From NCBI GenBank assembly GCA_027009095.1, contig JALVDG010000010.1, positions 1 through 5,991 of the forward strand: a stretch of 5,991 bases of DNA. Direction: 5' to 3'. The notes under the pieces were generated by a model that did not search any database, was not told the origin of the DNA, and worked only from the letters and a program-made list of their open reading frames with translations. Made by a program: the position numbers and the translations under genes. How positions within the stretch are numbered: position 1 is the stretch's first letter; every line of letters begins with the position of its first letter. Below are positions 1 to 4,982 of this stretch, piece by piece. This DNA is from Thiotrichaceae bacterium (GTDB taxonomy: Bacteria; Pseudomonadota; Gammaproteobacteria; Thiotrichales; Thiotrichaceae).

Positions 1-1
1 A

Positions 2-70
2 GAAAGTCACTTCCTTAGTGATAAAGATGGACTTTTTATTGTAGATATTTTAAGTAGGATTTTAAAATAA
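2..70 (+). CDS. Possible C-terminal end of an upstream gene (partial)
   Basis: A frame open from the window edge runs 22 codons and ends at TAA 68-70; its last residues read GLFIVDILSRILK. The other two forward frames hold earlier stops or read less like protein. The fragment is too short to assign a family. It would lie 52 nt upstream of, and in the same direction as, the glutathione transferase gene. No terminator separates the two, so they could be cotranscribed. An AT-rich frame of this length can arise by chance, so confidence is low. Confidence 0.3.
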   Translation, partial: ESHFLSDKDGLFIVDILSRILK

Positions 71-122
71 CAGATATAACGAACAAGCTCATTGTCATCA
101 CACCTAATCGAGATTTTATTTA

Positions 123-776
123 ATGGCCAAGCCAAGACTAATTAGTTTCAAAATTTGTCCTTTTGTACAGCGTAGTGTTATTTTACTAAAAGAAAAAGAT
201 ATTGATTTCGATATTGCTTACATTGATTTAAGCGAGCCTCCAGAGTGGTTTTTAACCTTATCACCAACAGGAAAAGTCCCTGTCTTAGAGGTAGAAGGTA
301 AGGTTTTATTTGAATCAGCTATCATCAATGAGTACCTTGATGAGGTCAACCCACCCTCACTACACCCTACTGATCCTATAGAAAAAGCACAGAATAGGTC
401 ATGGATGGAGTTTACATCCCCTCTTTATATGGCTTTCTTTAAAATTATGATGAGTAAGACGAAAGAAGAAGGTGCTAAGGTTGTTCTAGAAGCAAATAAA
501 CAACTAGAGACCTTAGAGAGAATCAAAATACAAACACCGTGGTTTAATGGCGAGAAATTCTCAATGGTCGATATTTCAGTTGCCCCACTATTTATGCGCT
601 TAGATTTCTTAAAAAGACATTTTTCTTTAGATTTACTGGATGGAAAACCAAGTTTACAGACATGGTCAAATAAACTATTAGCACGAAAAACTATTAGCGA
701 TTCTGTTGTCGATAATTTTGAGGATATTTTAATGATGCGTATAAGGGATGCTGGAAGTTTTTTAATCCAGCAATAG
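123..776 (+). CDS. Glutathione S-transferase family protein (cysteine-type, omega-like)
   Basis: This is a 217-residue cytosolic GST-fold protein of normal family length. The N-terminal thioredoxin-like domain (about 5-77) carries ICPFVQR with the likely catalytic Cys12, the cis-proline loop KVPVLE (Pro53) and the glutathione gamma-glutamyl contact pair Glu64-Ser65 followed by AIINEYLDE. The C-terminal helical domain (about 85-205) has the N-capping box region GEKFSMVDISVAPLF (143-157; Ser147, Asp150). The Cys at the active site points to omega-like or beta-like chemistry, such as thiol transfer or deglutathionylation, rather than classical Tyr/Ser conjugation. The substrate is unknown. ATG 123 is the first possible start: an in-frame TAA lies at 105-107 and no other ATG follows it. 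The ribosome binding site is weak and no convincing promoter is visible. The last codons form a perfect 7-bp inverted repeat (749-755 with 766-772) without a T tract. Confidence 0.88.
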   Translation: MAKPRLISFKICPFVQRSVILLKEKDIDFDIAYIDLSEPPEWFLTLSPTGKVPVLEVEGKVLFESAIINEYLDEVNPPSLHPTDPIEKAQNRSWMEFTSPLYMAFFKIMMSKTKEEGAKVVLEANKQLETLERIKIQTPWFNGEKFSMVDISVAPLFMRLDFLKRHFSLDLLDGKPSLQTWSNKLLARKTISDSVVDNFEDILMMRIRDAGSFLIQQ

Positions 777-848
777 CCAGAAAAACCATCTATTACAGCA
801 TCCTAAAAAACAACAAAAATGATTACTTATTAGACAATTTCTTATATC

Positions 849-867
849 TTAAGACAAAAGGTCTTAA
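849..867. promoter_or_regulatory. 7-bp palindrome upstream of the cold-shock promoter
   Basis: TTAAGAC (849-855), five bases AAAAG, then GTCTTAA (861-867) form a perfect inverted repeat ending 6 bp before the -35 hexamer of the cold-shock promoter. As RNA it would be a small hairpin, but no T run follows, so it is not a normal terminator. Its position suits an operator for an activator or repressor. No regulator is recognised, and an AT-rich 7-bp repeat may be fortuitous. Confidence 0.4.
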
Positions 868-873
868 ATAACA

Positions 874-903
874 TTGACTATTAACTAAATGCCTATATAT
901 AAT
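874..903 (+). promoter_or_regulatory. Sigma70-type promoter of the cold-shock gene
   Basis: TTGACT at 874-879 matches the -35 consensus at five of six positions, and TATAAT at 898-903 is a perfect -10. The spacer is 18 bp. Transcription would start near 909-911, giving a leader of about 155 nt before the cold-shock ATG. That is close to the long leaders known for cspA-type genes. This is the best promoter in the window, and the cold-shock gene is the first gene downstream. Confidence 0.78.
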
Positions 904-909
904 TCTTGT

Positions 910-1064
910 AGCTTGAAAGTACGTTTTATATTTATGCAACAATCATTTCGATGTCCCATCTTAGTTCCTCGTCCTGTTCTTCATAATTGATAGCAACACA
1001 TTTCAGCACTTCCGCCTTTTTATCAAGGCAATCTTTACAAATTGAAAAAATTAGGAAAAAAACT
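910..1064 (+). promoter_or_regulatory. Long 5' leader of the cold-shock mRNA
   Basis: The region from the predicted transcription start to the ATG is about 155 nt and has no credible gene. It contains a pyrimidine-rich tract (about 953-984), a small hairpin GCCTT-TTTATC-AAGGC (1014-1029) and then a purine-rich stretch with the Shine-Dalgarno AGGA at 1053-1056. TTCCT at 965-969 can pair with AGGAA at 1053-1057, but only over 5 bp. Long structured leaders of cspA-type genes are known to control translation and mRNA stability with temperature. That this leader does so is inferred from its length, position and composition. It matches no cold box I can recognise by sequence. Two tiny ATG frames (934-990 and 951-986) lie in it without good ribosome binding sites. 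Confidence 0.55.
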
Positions 1065-1271
1065 ATGTCTACTACTACTGGAACAGTTAAGTGGTTTAAC
1101 GAAGCAAAAGGTTTTGGCTTTATCGAGCAAGAATCTGGACCAGACGTTTTCGCTCATTTCAGCGCAATAGTTGGTGATGGCTTCAAGACATTGACCGAAG
1201 GTCAACGTGTTGAGTTCACTGTAACACAGGGTCAAAAAGGTCCCCAAGCAGAGAATATCGTAGCACTATAA
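1065..1271 (+). CDS. CspA-family cold-shock protein
   Basis: This is a 68-residue single cold-shock domain, the usual CspA-family length. It binds single-stranded RNA and DNA in the cytoplasm and acts as an RNA chaperone. Visible hallmarks are the opening [17 protein letters not shown] (6-22), RNP1 at KGFGFI (15-20) and RNP2 at VFAHF (28-32), followed by SAI. The family consensus in RNP2 is usually VFVHF, so Ala30 is a minor variant. The start is ATG 1065, preceded by AGGA 8 nt upstream. An in-frame ATG at 987 would add 26 non-homologous residues and is rejected. The gene is monocistronic, with its own strong promoter, a long leader, and a terminator 66 bp after the stop. Whether it is cold-induced, growth-phase regulated or constitutive cannot be told from the protein. 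The specific csp letter is not assignable. Confidence 0.96.
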   Translation: MSTTTGTVKWFNEAKGFGFIEQESGPDVFAHFSAIVGDGFKTLTEGQRVEFTVTQGQKGPQAENIVAL

Positions 1272-1337
1272 TTGCTTAATACGATGTTTGCAATGTAAAA
1301 GCATCGCAAACCAATCTTAACCTTTGAGTTAAGAGCT

Positions 1338-1373
1338 AAAAAAGGGCGAAAACTTCGGTATTCGCCCTTTTTT
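1338..1373 (+). terminator. Intrinsic terminator of the cold-shock gene with UUCG loop
   Basis: A perfect 13-bp stem pairs 1338-1350 (six A then GGGCGAA) with 1361-1373 (TTCGCCC then six T). Inside it, after one A-A mismatch, A1352-T1359 and C1353-G1358 close the very stable TTCG tetraloop (1354-1357). The T run on the 3' arm gives the U tract. The matching A run on the 5' arm means it could also terminate transcripts arriving from the minus strand. It isolates the cold-shock gene from the operon downstream. Confidence 0.92.
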
Positions 1374-1391
1374 ATTGGGCTTCAAAAAGTT

Positions 1392-1438
1392 TTCACTATG
1401 TAGCACCTGCATCGGTAACTTCACTACGGCATAGTGAA
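1392..1438. repeat. Cluster of TTCACTA inverted repeats in the upstream region of the YbjQ operon
   Basis: TTCACTATG (1392-1400) is a perfect 9-bp inverted complement of CATAGTGAA (1430-1438). Between them, TTCACTACG (1420-1428) repeats the first arm with one change. TTCACTA (1420-1426) and TAGTGAA (1432-1438) also form a compact 7-5-7 palindrome. The three half-sites lie 170-215 bp upstream of the first YbjQ start, in otherwise featureless sequence. They could be operator half-sites or alternative hairpins. No regulator family is recognised. Confidence 0.45.
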
Positions 1439-1498
1439 CGGTAATTACGACAAATACCCCTAGTTACTCCAACCATGTTAATTGATAGCGTTAGAGAC

Positions 1499-1527
1499 TT
1501 TAAAATAAGCCTTATAGACCTTATAGT
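1499..1527 (+). promoter_or_regulatory. Weak candidate promoter for the YbjQ-M48 operon
   Basis: TTTAAA (1499-1504, four of six matches to the -35 consensus) and TATAGT (1522-1527, five of six matches to the -10) are separated by 17 bp. Transcription would begin near 1534, about 73 nt before the ATG at 1607. A promoter is needed here because the cold-shock terminator lies upstream. In AT-rich DNA such matches are common, so this is only a candidate. Confidence 0.32.
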
Positions 1528-1606
1528 TAAGGAGGATGCACGAAATAACCCAGCTTTCTTAGCTGTTTCCCTCAACAACAAAACAATCACAATAATCGAG
1601 AATAAT

Positions 1607-1927
1607 ATGCTAATTAGTAATTTAGAAGTTCTACCCAACCAAAAAATCACTCAACATCTAGGTTTAGTTCAAGGTAGTTCTGTTCGTGCCAAACATGTTG
1701 GTCGCGATATTATGGCTAGTCTTAAAAATATTTTTGGCGGGGAGCTAAAAGGCTACACAGAGCTATTGCAAGAATCTCGTGAAGAAGCAATGGAACGCTT
1801 GCAACAACAAGCTGAGGCCATCGGTGCTAATGCTATTCTTAATGTACGCTTCTCAACATCGAGTGTTGCCCAAGGTGCTGCTGAGATTTATGTATATGGC
1901 ACAGCCGTTATCATTGAAGAGAATTAA
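1607..1927 (+). CDS. YbjQ/DUF74 family protein, soluble
   Basis: This 106-residue protein has the length and layout of the YbjQ family, small proteins of unknown function that form ring-like oligomers in known structures. Family signs are the opening strand LGLVQGSSVRAK (18-29), the helix-turn DIMASLKNIFGG (34-45), the charged helix ELLQESREEAMERLQQQAE (52-70), GANAILNVRF (73-82) and the closing strand YVYGTAV (95-101). There is no signal peptide or membrane segment, so it should be cytoplasmic. The family is often labelled heavy-metal binding, but this protein has no cysteine and no clear metal site. ATG 1607 is chosen because the family domain begins there and a GAG sits 6 nt upstream. An in-frame ATG at 1475 would add 44 residues unlike the family. 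It is the first gene of the operon, with a membrane-anchored paralogue 3 nt downstream. Confidence 0.85.
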   Translation: MLISNLEVLPNQKITQHLGLVQGSSVRAKHVGRDIMASLKNIFGGELKGYTELLQESREEAMERLQQQAEAIGANAILNVRFSTSSVAQGAAEIYVYGTAVIIEEN

Positions 1928-1930
1928 TCT

Positions 1931-2389
1931 ATGTATCAACTTATATTCTTCTTCATCTTGCTCATCATTGCCTATTTTGTAGGATCTTATATAGAGAAAA
2001 GGCACTACACCTCAATTATTCAAAGAGAAAAAGAGCTTAATAAAATTCCTGCTATTGCAATAAAAACACCAGTAGAAGGTAAATTTCATCAGAAATTAGT
2101 ACTAGGTAATGTGACTATTTCAGTTGATTACTTCAAACGATTTTTAGCCACACTACATAATTTCTTTGGTGGACGTGTAACATCATACGAAACCCTACTA
2201 GATAGAGCGCGTCGCGAAGCTTTATTACGCATGAAGGCAGAGGCAAAGGCTCAAAATGCAATTTTAGTGATGAATGTAAAATATGAAACAGCCTCTATCT
2301 ATAAAGGCAAGGGAAGCAGTATAGGTTCAGTTGAAGTACTCGCTTATGGTACTGCTATGATACCAACTAGACATCAACACAATGCCTGA
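1931..2389 (+). CDS. YbjQ/DUF74 family protein with N-terminal membrane anchor
   Basis: This 152-residue protein pairs one transmembrane helix (about 3-19, rich in Phe, Ile and Leu) with a YbjQ-type domain (about 39-145). The domain shows the same order of elements as the upstream protein: LGNVTISVDYF (58-68), LHNFFGG (75-81), the charged helix YETLLDRARREALLRMKAEAK (split 86-99 and 100-106), NAILVMNVKYE (109-119) and VLAYGTAM (136-143). A linker with GKGSS (126-130) lengthens the loop before the last strand. Lys23-Arg24 just after the helix favours the domain facing the cytoplasm by the positive-inside rule. It has no cysteine. The gene starts 3 nt after its paralogue stops and its end overlaps the peptidase gene by 8 nt, so the three are almost certainly cotranscribed and translationally coupled. 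The two YbjQ copies are clearly diverged, so the duplication is not recent. Function is unknown. Confidence 0.82.
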   Translation: MYQLIFFFILLIIAYFVGSYIEKRHYTSIIQREKELNKIPAIAIKTPVEGKFHQKLVLGNVTISVDYFKRFLATLHNFFGGRVTSYETLLDRARREALLRMKAEAKAQNAILVMNVKYETASIYKGKGSSIGSVEVLAYGTAMIPTRHQHNA

Positions 2390-3230
2390 CAAACAACCTT
2401 TCTATAATAATCCAACTATTCCAGAAGGTATTAATACATCTGCCTCTCACCCTATCGCTACCTTTTTAAAACTGTTTGGGGCAATAGCACTTATTCTTGC
2501 CCTAAGTGCATGGATATTAGGAAAATCAGGCGACTATCTCGGTGCTTTAATTCCTTTTAAACAAGAAGTAGCGTTAACAAATTTATACGAAGAGCCAGAA
2601 GCTAATGACTCTGATATACAACTCTATTTAGAAAATCTCAGCGACTATATAAGTGATGCAATGCAACTTCCTAAAGGAATGGACATAAAACTACACTATA
2701 TTGACGAAGATATTGAAAATGCATTTGCAACCTTAGGTGGACATATCTTTATTTACAAAGGTCTATTAAAGAAATTATCCAACGAAAATGCCGTTGCAAT
2801 GGTGATTGCACACGAAATAGCCCACGTAAAGCATCGTGACCCGATACGTTCTTTAGGTCAAACTCTCGCTATCTCAACAGGCTTTGCCTTATTGCTAGGA
2901 AAATCTGATGCTAATCTTCTTGGTAACGCAGGACTCTATACTCAACTCAAATTTAGTCGCGATATGGAAACATCTGCTGATATTGAAGGTTTAAAAGCAC
3001 TAGTAAAACGCTACGGACATGCAAACGGTGCGACCGACCTATTTAAAATTTTATCCAAGATGCATGCTGATGAGCTAATGAAAGAGCCTGCTTTTTTTGT
3101 CACACACCCTTTGAGCGAAAATAGAATCAAAAAAATCGAAGAACTGATAAAACAAAACAATTGGTCAACAAAGCTCACACCGAAAGCACTACCCGTACAT
3201 TTTACAGAATGGTTAAAAGCAACAAATTAG
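2382..3230 (+). CDS. Membrane-anchored M48 family zinc metallopeptidase
   Basis: This 282-residue protein has a polar N-terminus, one membrane helix (about 27-46) and an M48 catalytic domain. The zinc site is complete: HEIAH at 144-148 gives His144, His148 and catalytic Glu145, and SRDMETSAD (192-200) supplies the third ligand Glu196. Typical flanking motifs are NAFATLGGHIFIYKGLL (113-129) before the helix and THPLSENRI (241-249) near the end, as in the Oma1/LoiP/BepA-like branch. A second hydrophobic stretch (about 162-173) may dip into the membrane or be a buried helix. There is no lipobox and no TPR domain, so it differs from LoiP and BepA themselves. Such enzymes cut misfolded or specific envelope proteins; the substrate here is unknown. 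The start ATG 2382 overlaps the preceding gene by 8 nt, and translational coupling is likely. No strong terminator is visible after the stop. Confidence 0.92.
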   Translation: MPDKQPFYNNPTIPEGINTSASHPIATFLKLFGAIALILALSAWILGKSGDYLGALIPFKQEVALTNLYEEPEANDSDIQLYLENLSDYISDAMQLPKGMDIKLHYIDEDIENAFATLGGHIFIYKGLLKKLSNENAVAMVIAHEIAHVKHRDPIRSLGQTLAISTGFALLLGKSDANLLGNAGLYTQLKFSRDMETSADIEGLKALVKRYGHANGATDLFKILSKMHADELMKEPAFFVTHPLSENRIKKIEELIKQNNWSTKLTPKALPVHFTEWLKATN

Positions 3231-3261
3231 TTGAAATATAAGCAGCTCCATTAAATCAAAT

Positions 3262-3471
3262 TTAGCTCTTTCCCAAAAACAACAGTACAGACGCAATTAA
3301 AAAATAATAGGTCACAAAACGAAACGACATCCATTGCCCCCAGCCATCGGGTAAATAGCTTTTAGTTGATGGAAAAAAATAATTCATCAAACAAACCATG
3401 CCCGTAGAAATGCCAAACAACAACATAAAGACAGCCAAAGATATAAATAATTCTGCCATATAAAACAACAC
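3262..3471 (-). CDS. Small membrane protein, two predicted helices, unknown function
   Basis: The product is up to 69 residues. It has a hydrophobic helix at about 8-30, a short polar loop with PSTKSYLPDGWGQW (34-47), and a second hydrophobic helix at about 53-66 ending in LGKS. The Gly/Trp-rich loop and clean two-helix pattern look like a real protein rather than a shadow frame, and nothing is encoded on the other strand. AAGGAG (plus-strand 3476-3481) lies upstream. The start is uncertain: GTG 3471 is 4 nt from it, TTG 3468 is 7 nt (best spacing), and ATG 3459 is 16 nt. The gene converges with the peptidase gene, with 31 bp between the stops. I recognise no family. Confidence 0.6.
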   Translation of the reverse strand: MLFYMAELFISLAVFMLLFGISTGMVCLMNYFFPSTKSYLPDGWGQWMSFRFVTYYFLIASVLLFLGKS

Positions 3472-3761
3472 CTTACTCCTTAAAATTAAAAAAACCCTTT
3501 ATTTTAGAGCAAAACTTAAACAAAACTTCTTGCGAAATTGCTTAATTAATAATATCTTCTCGCTCTAATAAATTTTACTTCTTATATAAATTTACTCCCC
3601 TTATTGTAACTACTCAGCATTATCAATAACTGATTAAATTCTACTCTATTTGGGATAAATTGAAGGCAAAAGGACGGAGTTTACAAGTACTTTTAACGCA
3701 CAACCTGGATGAAAAAGCTATATAGTTACCCCTTATTTACCATTTTAGAGAACCAGCATAA
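3472..3761. other. AT-rich intergenic region between divergent genes
   Basis: This stretch separates the minus-strand small membrane protein from the plus-strand cyclase, so it must carry promoters in both directions, but none is close to consensus. A 7-bp inverted repeat TTAGAGC/GCTCTAA (3504-3510 and 3562-3568) is visible and may be chance. A plus-strand frame without stops (3630-3725, including IWDKLKAKGRSLQVL) lacks an ATG and ends in TAG. It may be a gene remnant or chance. I see no RNA gene or mobile element. Confidence 0.6.
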
Positions 3762-4982
3762 GTGAATAACAACCATACTAACCCAGACACTTTAGTTGAG
3801 GTGCAACAAAATCAAGTACTGCATCTATATGAAAAGACCGGTCTTAGTTTCTGGGGAAATATTGTTATAGCATCCATTCTCACAGGCATGCTATTTTTTC
3901 ACAATCCGAGTCAGAGCCTTAATTTATTCATTTGGTTTGGCATTATTTGCTCGCTTAGTATCTACCGCTTAATAATTTCTCAGAACTTCCAAAAAGAACA
4001 TACACTAAATGAAGAGAAAGTGGATTATTGGGCAAATAAATACATTAATATCAGTACGATTATCAATATTGTATGGGGTGGTATTGGCTATTTGTTCTTT
4101 CCTGATGAGCTACTTTATCAAGGTCTTTTACTACTGTCTTTAATCAGTATATTACTCGCATCTGTACCTTTACTTGCTATTTCCCGTGCTATTTATTATC
4201 TACAAATGGTTGTTGTTTTACTACCAATTACAGCCTATCTTGCATGGCTAGGAGGCATAGAGCATTATGTCATGATAGTAGCGCTCTTTATATCGGCAAT
4301 CAGCCTGTTTGCTGCGGCAAATTATATTTATGATCTAATCTTCACGCTACAAAAAACACAGGCTAACTTACTACGCCAAGCCAATACCGATCAACTCACT
4401 AAAATACCTAATCGCCGTCATTATGATCAAGCATTTAAAACAGAGTGGCGACGCTGTTCTCGTGAAGATTTACCCATTTCGATGCTATCCATTGATGTTG
4501 ATTATTTTAAAAAATATAATGACAAACTAGGACATGCAGAAGGTGATGTATGCCTTACAAAAATTGCATCTCGTTTAAGTCATATCTCACGTCGTCCTGG
4601 TGATGTTGCTGCACGTTATGGAGGAGAAGAATTTGCGGTTTTACTCCCAAATACCTCCTTAGAAAACGCGATGATGCTCGCAGAACGGCTCCGAGTAAGT
4701 GTTGAACGTTTAGAAATTCCACACCCCGATTCGAAATATAAGGTTGTTACTGTTAGTATCGGCGTTTCGACCTGTAACCCTATGCAAAAAAATAAACCAG
4801 ATAGTGATACTGTTTATCCTGCGATGCTAATGAACTCCGCAGATAACGCGATGTATTTAGCCAAACGACAAGGTCGTAACCGCATTGCAACTCAAGGTTG
4901 CGGTGAACAAAGAATAGCAAATATATTACATGAGGAATCACTTAAAGATGCCAAGCGAGCCAAGCAAGCAGAACCTGCTTAA
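3762..4982 (+). CDS. Membrane-bound diguanylate cyclase (GGDEF domain)
   Basis: This 406-residue inner-membrane enzyme is predicted to make cyclic di-GMP from two GTP. The N-terminal half has about six membrane helices (near 33-47, 53-72, 97-113, 119-140, 144-163 and 168-187), forming a MASE-like sensor region I cannot assign to a named type. A short linker leads to the GGDEF domain (about 205-376). It begins with the typical DTDQLTKIPNRRHYD-like signature (209-222 here), metal-site Asp245 in SIDVDYFK, and KYNDKLGH. The active loop RYGGEEF has GGEEF at 287-291, an active variant. The product-inhibition I-site RPGD (Arg278, Asp281) sits at the normal distance, so feedback inhibition is expected. 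There is no EAL domain. The start is GTG 3762 with only a weak GAG upstream, consistent with low expression. The basic C-terminal tail (about 390-406) is encoded where the helicase gene overlaps. Confidence 0.93.
   Translation: MNNNHTNPDTLVEVQQNQVLHLYEKTGLSFWGNIVIASILTGMLFFHNPSQSLNLFIWFGIICSLSIYRLIISQNFQKEHTLNEEKVDYWANKYINISTIINIVWGGIGYLFFPDELLYQGLLLLSLISILLASVPLLAISRAIYYLQMVVVLLPITAYLAWLGGIEHYVMIVALFISAISLFAAANYIYDLIFTLQKTQANLLRQANTDQLTKIPNRRHYDQAFKTEWRRCSREDLPISMLSIDVDYFKKYNDKLGHAEGDVCLTKIASRLSHISRRPGDVAARYGGEEFAVLLPNTSLENAMMLAERLRVSVERLEIPHPDSKYKVVTVSIGVSTCNPMQKNKPDSDTVYPAMLMNSADNAMYLAKRQGRNRIATQGCGEQRIANILHEESLKDAKRAKQAEPA

Noticed and set aside
123..776. Stringent starvation protein SspA as identity of the GST-fold gene
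   Set aside because: The active-site CPFVQR motif and C-terminal sequence fit a cysteine-type GST, SspA lacks this Cys motif, and no sspB neighbour is seen.
987..1064. Upstream in-frame ATG extending the cold-shock protein by 26 residues
   Set aside because: The extension has no cold-shock similarity, while ATG 1065 has AGGA 8 nt upstream and gives the standard 68-residue protein.
1035..1247. Minus-strand 70-codon frame
   Set aside because: It is antisense to the clear cold-shock gene and has no domain-like pattern.
1475..1606. Upstream in-frame ATG extending the first YbjQ protein by 44 residues
   Set aside because: YbjQ proteins are about 105 residues and the family match begins at ATG 1607. 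The extension also overlaps the promoter candidate.
1396..1650. Minus-strand 84-codon frame with a hydrophobic start
   Set aside because: It overlaps the start of the first YbjQ gene and the repeat cluster, and its composition reflects AT-rich antisense sequence.
1779..1982. Plus-strand 67-codon frame
   Set aside because: It is an alternate frame across two well-supported YbjQ genes and resembles no family.
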